Source of the DNA: CAVTRI01 sp963737075
Lineage (GTDB): Bacteria > Actinomycetota > Acidimicrobiia > Acidimicrobiales > Palsa-688
Direction of reading: 5' to 3'
Length of the DNA: 64,000 nucleotides
NCBI GenBank assembly: GCA_963737075.1
Contig: CAVTRI010000001.1
Span: 1,798,001-1,862,000 of the forward strand
A program made the position numbers and the translations under genes. Below the pieces are notes generated by a model. It worked only from the letters and a program-made list of their open reading frames with translations, was not told the origin of the DNA and ran no database searches. This document shows positions 16,009 through 24,212 of this stretch, in pieces. Each line of letters starts with the position of its first letter. Position 1 is the first letter of the stretch.

Positions 16009-16596
16009 GTGCCGAGGCGCCGATCCGCCAGCGTGGACGCATCGATAGCCGCGGCGGCGATCGAGCTGCTTCGTGAGACCGGATACGCCAAGTTGACGAT
16101 GGGCGAAGTGGCCAGACGAGCCGGGGTGGGTAAGGACAGCCTGTATCGGCGATGGTCGAGCAAGGCCGCTTTGGTTCACGAGGTTGTGTTCGAGCGTTAC
16201 CCGAGCGGCTACGGGGGCGCGCCGGCGACGGGCTCGTTGCTTGGCGACGTCGAGGCGCTAGCCGTCATGTTGCAGGAGGCGAACACGACGCCCGAGGCCG
16301 CCGCCGCGATTCCGGGACTGCTCGCCGAACTTGGTCGAGACCCCGCGCTTGAAGCCCGACTGCACAAACAGTTTTACGAGCCGATGCGAGCGGGGTTTGC
16401 CGCGGTGCTCGACGCCGCCCATGCTCGAGGCGAGACGACGGTCCCGGTCGCTCCCGACCTGGTTGCCGACGTCCTGGTGGGCACGATGCTTTTTCGGCTC
16501 AGCCTGCTGCGTGTCGCGGCGGACGCCTCCTTCCCCCGCCAGCTCGCCGAGTTTGTCGTGCGCGGGCTGACCCCGCTCGCTTTTCCGACGGAATGA
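16009..16596 (+). CDS. TetR-family transcriptional regulator
   Basis: The N-terminal DNA-binding domain is canonical: IAAAAIELLRETGYAKLTMG, then EVARRAGVGKDSLYRRWSSK with the recognition helix. The rest is an all-helical ligand domain, ending VLVGTMLFRLSLL ... FVVRGLTPLAF, as in the C-terminal TetR_C domains of short regulators. From the promoter geometry the GTG at 16009 (MPRRRSASVD...) is preferred over ATGs at 15997 and 16003, which lie inside or against the -10 box. It is followed after 25 bp by the SRPBCC gene with a good ribosome site, so both probably form one autoregulated unit. The ligand is unknown. Confidence 0.92.
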   Translation: MPRRRSASVDASIAAAAIELLRETGYAKLTMGEVARRAGVGKDSLYRRWSSKAALVHEVVFERYPSGYGGAPATGSLLGDVEALAVMLQEANTTPEAAAAIPGLLAELGRDPALEARLHKQFYEPMRAGFAAVLDAAHARGETTVPVAPDLVADVLVGTMLFRLSLLRVAADASFPRQLAEFVVRGLTPLAFPTE

Positions 16597-16621
16597 CCAC
16601 ACCATCACCAGGAGAAAGCCC

Positions 16622-17092
16622 ATGAGTCACATCGCCCGAGCCAAAGCAGAAAGCTCCGCCCCGATCGAGATCGTCTGGCAGTTACTGAGCACAGTCGGCA
16701 CGTGGCCCACCTGGTCACGGCACAAGCTCGCTCGCCTGGAGCGCGACGGAAGCCCGACTCCAGACGGGGTGGGCGCCATCCGGATCCTCGGGGTCGATCC
16801 GAGCAAGCCGACCAAGTGCAACCGCGAGGAGGTCGTGGCCTTCGACGCCCCCACCCACTTCGGGTACAGACTGCTGTCAGGTCCGCCTCTCGACAACTAC
16901 CGCTCCGACGTCCGGCTCACCGCATTGCCCGGTGGCGGAACCCGGATCACCTGGGAGTCCCGATTCGACACCCACGGCGTAACCGGATGGCTCTGGGTGA
17001 CGATCGTGCGCTGGGTCGTCAAACGTTGGTCGGCCGACCTCGCGAAAGGAGCCGAGCGGGTCGAGTCCGCCCCGGCGTCAGCATCTCGCTGA
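16622..17092 (+). CDS. SRPBCC-family (polyketide cyclase/START-like) protein
   Basis: The 156-residue product opens with HIARAKAESSAPIEIVWQLL and W-T-W, the usual SRPBCC helix-grip start. It has the DGVGAIRILG strand, the GYRLLSGPPLDNYRSDVRL region and a long C-terminal helix (VTIVRWVVKRWSADLAKGAE). Such proteins bind hydrophobic ligands or act as cyclases. AGGAGAAAGCCC precedes the ATG. It sits directly behind the TetR gene, and the ligand-binding fold makes it a candidate effector-handling protein for the regulon; that is inference. Confidence 0.85.
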   Translation: MSHIARAKAESSAPIEIVWQLLSTVGTWPTWSRHKLARLERDGSPTPDGVGAIRILGVDPSKPTKCNREEVVAFDAPTHFGYRLLSGPPLDNYRSDVRLTALPGGGTRITWESRFDTHGVTGWLWVTIVRWVVKRWSADLAKGAERVESAPASASR

Positions 17093-17538
17093 CGCGAGGC
17101 CACGAGACCAGGCGGTTTGGGAGCCTGGAGTGACCAGCGATGTGGGAGTGGCGAACTCAAGGCCGGTGACCGGGTGGGCTGGAGGGCATGCCCCAGCCTT
17201 CGCCCACGGGCGTCATTTGGATGTAAGTCCGGGTGCCGCCGTCAGCACTTGACGGATCTCTCGGGCGATACCGAACGTGTTTACGAGTCGTTCGCTCCCC
17301 CGAGCCGAAGTGTTCCTGGTCCCGACTACGGTGTCTGGTCGCGCGTCCAGGAGTGTGCTTTCCGGTTATAGACAATGAAGCGGATTGGCTGACCCGTCTC
17401 GGGCGCCCTTCCGAGGCCGCGGAGTTCTATCGCGAACTTGCCTCTGAACCATGGGCGCTGTGGTCCAAGCGTCTCCAATACCAACGGTCACTCGCCGCGC
17501 TCACTCGTTGAAAGATTCGAGAGAAAGGGTAAAGAAGT
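17093..17538 (+). other. Intergenic stretch with a possible gene remnant
   Basis: Most of this 446-bp gap has no coding look. From about 17362 to the stop at 17511 one frame reads NEADWLTRLGRPSEAAEFYR followed by SKRLQYQRSLAAL. This resembles a helical TPR-like or sigma-factor C-terminal repeat, but it has no visible start or upstream domain. It is probably a decayed fragment. Confidence 0.3.
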
Positions 17539-18354
17539 GTGAGCCGGGCAGTAGGTGGCGAAATGAGCGAACCGGAGGTTGTGCTGGCTGGCAGCCGGCT
17601 GAGCCGGGTCGTGCGCGTCGGCGACACAGTCCACCGTCCGGCTGGCCCATGGACGCCCACGGTCCACGCCCTGCTCCGGCATCTGCGCGGGCGGGGTTTC
17701 ACCTCGGGGCCGGAGCCGCTCGGCTTCGACGAACAGGGCCGGGAGGTGCTTTCTTACATCCCTGGCGAGACGGTTGGCGATTCTCTCCCATGGCCGGATT
17801 GGGCCTGGGACGAGGACCTCCTGGCAGCCGTCGGTCAGGCCACCGCTCGCTATCACGACGCAGTAGCCGACTTTCGTCCCGCCGGCAGCATCCCGTGGCA
17901 TGCCGGCGCTCGATCGCTCAGGCCGGATGAGATCGTCTGCCATCACGACATCGCCCCCTACAACGTCGTCGCCAATGGGGGCCGGCTTCGGGGCATCATC
18001 GACTGGGACTTGGTTGGACCCGGCACGAGACGCTCCGAGTTAGCGTTCGTCGCCTGGCAGTGGGTGCCATTGCAGCATCCGTCCATCACCCGGTTCTTCG
18101 GCTGGCGGAACGCACCCGATCTGGAACGGCGGTTGCGTCTCGTCCTCGACAGCTATGGCCTGGCCGATCGCAGCGGGTTCGTCGACGATGTGATCGTGCG
18201 GGTCCAGCACAATCGCGATCTGATGTTGCGCAAGTGTCGTGAGGGCGACGCCGCCTATATCCAGCTCCAGGCAGAGGGCCACGTGATCGGAATGAACATG
18301 GCGATCGAGTTTCTACGCGAGCAGCGGAGCCGACTGCAGGCCGAACTCGAGTGA
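17539..18354 (+). CDS. Aminoglycoside phosphotransferase (APH)-family kinase-like protein
   Basis: The 271-residue product has a small N-lobe (GDTVHRPAGPWTPTVHALL, GPEPLGFDEQGREVLSYIPG) and a C-lobe with the catalytic loop CHHDIAPYNVV, where the Asp is the catalytic base and the Asn a metal ligand. The metal-binding IIDWDLVGPGTRRSELA serves as the DFG-equivalent. Family members phosphorylate small molecules (aminoglycosides, choline, homoserine and others); this text is closest to the broad uncharacterised phosphotransferase group, not to a known resistance enzyme. GTG 17539 is favoured by AAAGGG eight bases upstream; ATG 17563 is an alternative. Confidence 0.85.
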   Translation: MSRAVGGEMSEPEVVLAGSRLSRVVRVGDTVHRPAGPWTPTVHALLRHLRGRGFTSGPEPLGFDEQGREVLSYIPGETVGDSLPWPDWAWDEDLLAAVGQATARYHDAVADFRPAGSIPWHAGARSLRPDEIVCHHDIAPYNVVANGGRLRGIIDWDLVGPGTRRSELAFVAWQWVPLQHPSITRFFGWRNAPDLERRLRLVLDSYGLADRSGFVDDVIVRVQHNRDLMLRKCREGDAAYIQLQAEGHVIGMNMAIEFLREQRSRLQAELE

Positions 18355-18506
18355 GGGCCTCGAACGATTCAGCACGGTCAGCGGAGGCGGCGAGCAGCGG
18401 CGACAACCTCTCTCGGCGGCGGGTTGACGAAGGCCTCGGTTGATGGCCACTGTGGGGACGGTTTCGTTTCCGTCGGCGACCGAATGAGCGCCTGACTCAG
18501 AACGGA

Positions 18507-19274
18507 TCAGACCAGCAACTCAACTTCGCTCACCACCACTGCCTGACCGCCCAGGATGACCCGGTCGCCCTGGCGGCGCATGCGCACCAGGCCGCCGCGA
18601 GGCGACGCCTGCTCGCCGACCAGTTGATCCTTGCCGGCGCGCTCAGCCCAGAAGGGGGCCAGGACACAGTGCGCCGATCCGGTCACGGGGTCCTCGGGAA
18701 TGCCCGCGTTCGGAGCAAAGAAGCGGCTTACGCAGTCGATGCCCGCCCGGTCGCCGGCTGCGGTGACCAGTACCCCGCGGGTACCCACCGACGCCAGCTT
18801 GGTCGAGTCCGGCAGGAGCGTTCGCACCGCGGCCCCATCAGCCAGCTCGACAACCAGGTCGTAGCGGCCGCGGCCACACCAACGGGCCCCGTCCAGGCCC
18901 AGCTGGGCGGGCGGCACCTCAGCGGCGACCGGCGGATCGGCCGCGAAGTCCATCTCGATCGACCCGTCGCCGGCCAGGTTGCAGGCGAGCAGCCCGCTGC
19001 GCGTATGGAAGCGGGCCTCGCCGCCGAGGACATGCGCCGCAGCCAGGGTGGCATGACCGCAGAGATCCACCTCCACCGTGGGGGTGAACCAGCGCAAATC
19101 GTGCTCGCCGTCCGGCCGAGGGGAGATGAAGGCGGTCTCCGAGAGGTTCATTTCCCGGGCTACCGCCTGCATGCGGCCCCCGTCTGGGAAACGATCCACG
19201 AGAGCCACGGCCGCCGGATTGCCGGCGAAGGGACGGTCCGTAAAAGCGTCGACAACCGTCAGGCGCAGGCCCAT
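18507..19274 (-). CDS. PhzF-family isomerase/epimerase-like protein
   Basis: A 255-residue member of the PhzF (diaminopimelate epimerase-fold) family. It opens LRLTVVDAFTDRPFAGNPAA. The catalytic Glu is in NLSETAFI near residue 46, and DLCGHATLAAAHVL and EDPVTGSAHCVLAPFW are the two substrate-loop signatures. The family isomerises small metabolites without cofactor; the biological substrate of stand-alone members is usually unknown. It is slightly shorter than the usual 260-300 residues but complete. It is divergent from the F420-reductase-like gene, with 133 bp between the starts. Confidence 0.9.
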   Translation of the reverse strand: MGLRLTVVDAFTDRPFAGNPAAVALVDRFPDGGRMQAVAREMNLSETAFISPRPDGEHDLRWFTPTVEVDLCGHATLAAAHVLGGEARFHTRSGLLACNLAGDGSIEMDFAADPPVAAEVPPAQLGLDGARWCGRGRYDLVVELADGAAVRTLLPDSTKLASVGTRGVLVTAAGDRAGIDCVSRFFAPNAGIPEDPVTGSAHCVLAPFWAERAGKDQLVGEQASPRGGLVRMRRQGDRVILGGQAVVVSEVELLV

Positions 19275-19407
19275 GGACGGAATGTACCTTCAGTCCAGGT
19301 GGTCAGGGATCCAGTTCCGGAGAAACTCTCGGCTTCACGGCGGCCGGGGACCAGGCTCGCTCCGCCGGCGTGCAAAGATCGTCTGTCACGGAGGAGGGAT
19401 ATTCGAT

Positions 19408-19989
19408 ATGGACGTTGCGGTCATCGGCACCGGCTTCATCGGCGGCACGCTGGGAAGGGCATTGGCGCGAAGCGGGCACAAGGTCGTGTTCGGCTCCCGC
19501 AATCCGGCCGACGACTCTGTCGCGGAGGACACCCCGGCCTCGGTGACCAACCCTGTCGAAGCCATTACCGGTGCTGATGCGGTGATGCTCGCGATTCCGG
19601 GTCCGGCGGTCAAGGAGTTCTCAGACAGCAACGCCTCGGCGCTCGCCGGCAAGTTGGTCATCGACGCCACCAACCGGATGGGCAGCACCGTCGCTAATTC
19701 CCGGGCGGATCTCCCGGCCGGAGTTCGCTATGCCCGCGCCTTCAACACACTCGGTGGTGAGAACATGGCCGACCCGGTCTTCGCGGACGGACCCGCGGAT
19801 ATGTTCTTCTCCGCACCCGTCGCCGATCGCGACACCGTGGAGGAGCTGATTTCGGGGGTTGGGCTGCGACCGATCTATGTCGGCGAGGACCAAGAACAGA
19901 TCGTCGACGCCCTTTTCCAGCTCTGGATCACTCTCGCCGTCAACCAGGGTCGGGGGCGCCGGCTCGCATTCCGACTGCTGGAGGGTTGA
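19408..19989 (+). CDS. NADPH-dependent F420 reductase-like Rossmann protein
   Basis: From ATG 19408, with GGAGGAGGG upstream, the product has 193 residues. The Rossmann motif is VIGTGFIGGTLGRALARSG, followed by the HKVVFGSRNP strand in which Ser-Arg suits NADP(H) phosphate. DAVMLAIPGPAVKEF and VIDATNRMG continue the fold, and YARAFNTLGGENM is the family's F420-site phrase. It resembles NADPH:F420 oxidoreductases (Fno/NpdG) and a wider set of NADP-binding proteins that do not use F420. The long upstream open frame from 19078 overlaps the divergent PhzF gene and is not real. An F420 role agrees with the LLM and PPOX genes in the window. Confidence 0.8.
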   Translation: MDVAVIGTGFIGGTLGRALARSGHKVVFGSRNPADDSVAEDTPASVTNPVEAITGADAVMLAIPGPAVKEFSDSNASALAGKLVIDATNRMGSTVANSRADLPAGVRYARAFNTLGGENMADPVFADGPADMFFSAPVADRDTVEELISGVGLRPIYVGEDQEQIVDALFQLWITLAVNQGRGRRLAFRLLEG

Positions 19990-20084
19990 CCCAGCGCCCG
20001 AACTGCGAGCCTACGACGCGGGTCCGCCTAAGAGGCACGCGTGCTCGGCGGCTCGATTCGGTATGCCTCGCGAAGCGGCGACCC

Positions 20085-20309
20085 TCAGCTCGCCTTGAGT
20101 TGCGTGATCGTTCCGTTCTCGAGCGCCGCTGTCCAACGGATGCGGACGATGTCCGTGGTGCGGTAGCTGGCGATGCGCTTCGCCCACGAGTCGAGTAGGG
20201 CCCGCCCGTCTCGACCCTGAAAGAAGGTGGTGAGCACACCTTCCTGTGTGTACCCGTCGGCATCAATGACTTCGGCCGAACCGCCTTGCAACTCGATCTC
20301 GTAGGCCAT
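20085..20309 (-). CDS. Small conserved-looking hypothetical protein (74 residues)
   Basis: A clear ribosome site (AAGGGAGGTGCG) precedes the ATG at 20309. The 74-residue text IELQGGSAEVIDADGYTQEG, TTFFQGRDG and SWAKRIASYRTTDIVRIRW has an alternating beta-strand look. No family is recognised. It could be a small beta-rich domain protein. Nothing in the neighbourhood gives a role. Confidence 0.6.
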   Translation of the reverse strand: MAYEIELQGGSAEVIDADGYTQEGVLTTFFQGRDGRALLDSWAKRIASYRTTDIVRIRWTAALENGTITQLKAS

Positions 20310-20502
20310 CGCACCTCCCTTGCCTACCTAGGGTACGGGCACGGTGCTGTGGGCATCGAGAGGGACAACCCTGTGACTTTGTTGTGTTTTCCACAACCCC
20401 AGCGGTCGAAGTGTCCGTTTCGCGCCGAGGAGGCGGCACGAGCCATCGGCTACGACTCCGTGACTCGGCGGGAGGGTCGCGACCAGTCGGCAGCAGCCAG
20501 TC

Positions 20503-21831
20503 TCAGAGACCCAGGTGCTGCTCCAGGTTGCGGTGGAAGTTGACGATACGGCACTCCTCGGCGGAGAGGACCAGTTCGCGGAAACCCGGCTGGCTGAGGC
20601 CCCGTTGCATGGTGAGCAGTACGCCGACGTCGGCGCTCAACACCACCCCGAAGTCGGCGTCGGCCGGCCGATCCACGTCGATGGGCGGCCGCCTGGGCGC
20701 GGCCGGATCGGCGACCCGGGTGAAGATGTAGCTCGCCAGCTCGGCCCGGTCAGGGGCCGGCCCTGGCCGGCCGATCAGCAGGTTGACCATGTCGCCCCAG
20801 ACCAGCAGCGTGGCGTTGGGGAACAGGTTGTACTGGGCCAACCGCAGCACCGCCTCGGTGGTGAACCGACCGAGATCCACACCGGCCGCCGCCTGGACCT
20901 CCTTGATCCGCGCCGCGATGACGTCCTGGATAGTCGAGCCGTCGGGAACGGTGGGCGCGTTCCCGCGCCGCGCCCGACCCCACCCGGTTGCCCATCACGT
21001 CGGCGAAGGAGTCCCAGACCACGCTGGGTTCGACGTCGGGGCGTAGCCGGGGGCTCGGGACGCCGTACTGCTGGTAGGACACGCTATGGCGGCCCCAGAT
21101 GTGCTGCGGGGCGCGGACGTCGTCGATCGACGGCAGCATCTCGTGGTGGATGCCCTGTACGTGATAGGTCTCGGAGAAACCGTCCACGACCACCTTCCAG
21201 TTGCATGGCACCTGGGTGGCGGCGGTGACCACGCAGCGGAACTCCTCGAGACCGGACCAGGCAGCGTCGCTTGGCACGCCTTCGAGCCAGTCGAGCAGGG
21301 CGCCGCGGCGGGATCGAAGTTGACGAACACGAGCGGGCCCCACTGGTCGACAGATACTGGTACCAGCCCCAGCTCACCCGTGGGCAGGGCGCCGAATCCA
21401 CGCCGGGAGGGCACCTCACGCAAGCCACCGTCGAGGTCCCACGCCCAGCGGTGGTAGGGACACCGCAGCTCGGTCAGCCCGCGGCGGTTGCCCTCGCAGA
21501 TCGTGTTCCCACGGTGCCGGCACACGTTCTGGAATGCCCGCAACCGGCCGTCAGAACCCCTTACAACCAGGGCGGATAGCGGACCAAGGCGGCAGTCCAC
21601 CGCGTCCCCCGAGGTGCTGACGTGGTCCACCGAGCAGGCCACCTGCCAGACGCGGGGCCATAGCCGCTCGTTCTCCAGGGCGGCGAACTCCGCCGAGGTG
21701 TACCTCTCGGCCGGGATCCGGTAAGGGGCTTCGGGCAGGAATGCCGGATGCACGGCCGTCTCGCCGATGCCCTGGGGCAGGGGCGGCGGGGCGACGCTGT
21801 GCGCCTGGTCTGTCTCACGGATGTCGGTCAC
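20503..21831 (-). pseudogene. Rieske-type aromatic-ring-hydroxylating dioxygenase alpha subunit, two frameshifts
   Basis: Three consecutive frames add up to one normal Rieske oxygenase of about 440 residues. Frame 1 (21831 to about 21300) has the Rieske centre CRHRGNTICEG and CPYHRWAWD. After VNFDPAAA it shifts to frame 2 (ALLDWLEGVPSDAAW, then the mononuclear-iron region NWKVVVDGFSETYHVQGIHH). After VWDSFADVMGNRVG it shifts to frame 3 (APTVPDGSTIQDVIAARIKE through YNLFPNATLL to the stop at 20503). Both shifts are in GC-rich runs, near 21300 and 20965. It starts 10 bp after the D-aminoacylase-like gene and is probably its operon partner. Either both lesions are sequence errors or the gene is dead. 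Confidence 0.8.
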
Positions 21832-21841
21832 TAGGGCGGCC

Positions 21842-23581
21842 TCAGAGCTGGTTGGCCCGGAGGTGGTTGCCCCGGACCAGGCGCCCGGGCCGGGTACCGG
21901 TCTCCTCCCCGTGGGCCATGGTCTGCACGCCCGAGACGAACGTGGCCAGATAGCCCTCGGCGTCCTGGACCAGCCGCCGGGCTCCGCCGGGCAGGTCGAA
22001 GACCAGCCTCGGGAGGCGGAGGTTGAGCCGGTCGAAGTCGATGACGTTGAGGTCAGCCTTCATGGCCGGGGCGACCACGCCCCGGTCGCCGAGTCCGTAC
22101 GTCCTCGCGGTCTCGTAGGTCATCTTGCGCACCACTAGAGACACGTCCAGGGTCCGGCCCGGACCCCGGTCCCTGGCCCAATGGGCCAGCATGAAGGTCG
22201 GCAGGCTGGCATCGCAGATAGCCCCGCAGTGGGCGCCCCCGTCGGACAGGCCAAGGGCGGCGTTGGGGTGCAGGAGCATCTCGCGCATGGCGTCGAGGTT
22301 GCCGTCGCTGTAGCCGAGCAGAGCCATCATCAGCAGCTCACGGCCGTCCCGCCCCATCATCAGGTCGTAGAGGACCTCCTCGGCCGAACGGCCCTCGGCG
22401 GCCGCGATGGCGGCGACCGACCGGTCCGGAGCCGGCTCGTAGTCGGGCGGCTCGCCGAGCGGGTAGATCCGGTCGAGTCCGGTGGAGACGATCCGTGACG
22501 CCTGGCGTTCGGGCTCGGCCTCGGCCAGGATGGCGGCCCGGACGTGCGGGTCGCGCAGCCGCTGCATCCGCTCCTCGAATGCCAGGTCGGCGAGGGCCCG
22601 GTAGCTGGGGCGGGAGCGGAACGGGTGGATCTGGGTCTGCCAGCCCACCAGGAGCGAGGTGGGTCGCCCCATCACCTGGGGCCGCAGGACGGCGCCTTCG
22701 GCGGTCGCCTCTTGGGCCAGGCAGAGCAGTTCCCGCCACTGCTCCGGGGCCTGGTTGTGCTGAGCCAGTGCAAAGGTCACCGGCCGGCCGATCTCGGCCG
22801 ACAGCCGTCGCATCCAGTCGACCTCCTTCGCCGGCGCGAGCAGGTCCTCACCCATCACACCGGCCGGCGCCACCTCAAACACCCCGTGGCCCGCGTGGGC
22901 CAGGGCGCGGCCGATACCGAACAGCTCGTCCTCGGCCGCGAAGGTGCCGGGGACCGGCTCGCCGTCCACCGCCCGGTGCACCACCGTGCGCGAGGAGGAG
23001 AAGCCCAGCGCCCCGGCCTCGAGGCCCTCGAGCACGATGGCAGCCATCGCCTCGATGTCCTGCGGCGTCGCCGGCTCGTTTCGCGCCCCCCGCTCGCCCA
23101 TGACGTAGGCCCGCACCGCGCCGTGCGGGACCTGAGTGCCGATGTCCAAGGCCCTCGGCATGCGCTCAAGCGCGTCCAGGTACTCGGGGAAGCTCTCCCA
23201 TGCCCAGGCGATCCCCTCGGCCAGGGCCGTGCCAGGGATGTCCTCGACCCCTTCCATCAGCTGGATCAGCCACTCCTCCCGGCCCGGCTGCACCGGGGCG
23301 AAGCCGACGCCGCAGTTGCCCATCACGACCGTGGTGACCCCATGCCAGCACGAGGGGGATAGCAGCGGATCCCACGTGGCCTGGCCGTCGTAATGGGTGT
23401 GCATGTCGACGAAGCCCGGCGTGACCAGCAGACCGTCGGCGTCGATCTCTTGACGGGCCGCTTCACGATGCAGGTGCCCCACTTCGGTGATCCGGTCGCC
23501 GTCCACGGCCACGTCGGCCGTGCGCGGCGGGCTCCCGGTTCCGTCGACGAGTGTGCCGCCCCGCAGGATCAGATCGTGCAC
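21842..23581 (-). CDS. N-acyl-D-amino-acid deacylase / D-aminoacylase family amidohydrolase
   Basis: The 579-residue enzyme starts at GTG 23581 with GGGGAAG upstream; the longer frame is antisense junk. LILRGGTLVDGTGSPPRTAD leads into the metal motif GFVDMHTHYDGQ. The core has GVTTVVMGNCGVGFAPVQPG, a segment with GALGFSSSRT, and SDGGAHCGAICD with the last metal ligands. The tail AMKADLNVIDFDRLNLR closes the beta-sandwich. These zinc enzymes remove N-acyl groups from D-amino acids or open related cyclic amides. The large insert of about 90 residues relative to short members is usual for this subgroup. It precedes the Rieske oxygenase by 10 bp, suggesting joint use on an aromatic amide (inference). 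Confidence 0.88.
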   Translation of the reverse strand: MHDLILRGGTLVDGTGSPPRTADVAVDGDRITEVGHLHREAARQEIDADGLLVTPGFVDMHTHYDGQATWDPLLSPSCWHGVTTVVMGNCGVGFAPVQPGREEWLIQLMEGVEDIPGTALAEGIAWAWESFPEYLDALERMPRALDIGTQVPHGAVRAYVMGERGARNEPATPQDIEAMAAIVLEGLEAGALGFSSSRTVVHRAVDGEPVPGTFAAEDELFGIGRALAHAGHGVFEVAPAGVMGEDLLAPAKEVDWMRRLSAEIGRPVTFALAQHNQAPEQWRELLCLAQEATAEGAVLRPQVMGRPTSLLVGWQTQIHPFRSRPSYRALADLAFEERMQRLRDPHVRAAILAEAEPERQASRIVSTGLDRIYPLGEPPDYEPAPDRSVAAIAAAEGRSAEEVLYDLMMGRDGRELLMMALLGYSDGNLDAMREMLLHPNAALGLSDGGAHCGAICDASLPTFMLAHWARDRGPGRTLDVSLVVRKMTYETARTYGLGDRGVVAPAMKADLNVIDFDRLNLRLPRLVFDLPGGARRLVQDAEGYLATFVSGVQTMAHGEETGTRPGRLVRGNHLRANQL

Positions 23582-23628
23582 GCTGCTTCCCCAATGGCTA
23601 GAACGTGGTTCCAGCCTATCCAGTTCCT

Positions 23629-24104
23629 TCAGCCGGGCCGGGTTCGAGCGGGGGCAGGTAGATCGGGGGGAGCGAGAAACGCGGGCCGGGCGTCCAGGTC
23701 GATCATGTCCCAGGGGGCAGTCGCGGCCGCGTCCCGACGGGTAAGCGCGGGCAGGTTCCACTTCTCCTCAATCAGTTTCAGCGCCGAGGTGTGGTCGTAG
23801 ACCGTCGAGGACACGTGGCCGGGCTTGGAGTATGGCGACACGATGACGGCCGGTACCCGAAAGCCGTAACGGTCGTACCGACCATGAGGCGCGTCCGGGT
23901 CCGGGACTTCGCTCCTAACGGCACCGGTTCCTGCACCGGCCCCAGGGGCGGTCGGCCGGCGCGACCTCGCCCCCGGGGTCGAATGCCGCCAGAGCCAGTG
24001 AAGGGGCGCCGAACGTTCGCCGAGGCTGTGGGGCAGGGCGTCGTCAGGCTCGACCGCGGGTGGGGGAGGAACGTGGTCGTAGTAGCCGCCGGACGGGGTA
24101 TGAG
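23629..24104 (-). pseudogene. Phospholipase-C-type phosphoesterase, C-terminal remnant
   Basis: The frame reads GGYYDHVPPPPAVEPDD and later GRYDRYGFRVPAVIVSPYSK, followed by HVSSTVYDHTSALKLIEEKW. This is the C-terminal part of alkaline-phosphatase-fold phosphoesterases (PF04185-type). The first 300 or so residues with the catalytic Thr/metal site are absent: directly upstream the text is meaningless and then the aldehyde-oxidase gene ends. About 47 unfamiliar residues rich in Arg, Pro and Gly sit between the two conserved blocks. It is a truncated relic on the minus strand. Confidence 0.75.
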
Positions 24105-24212
24105 CCCTGGTAAGCGGTTGGATCCGTACCGTGTAGGCCCGTAGCCCGAATGGGAGCTGGCAACGGGTAACGGCATTTTGGCCCGCCGCCAGCCGACGAG
24201 CGGGCCGCGTGG

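Noticed and set aside
22495..23362. Long plus-strand frames within the N-acyl-D-amino-acid deacylase gene
   Set aside because: Arg/Pro-rich shadows of a conserved amidohydrolase on the other strand.
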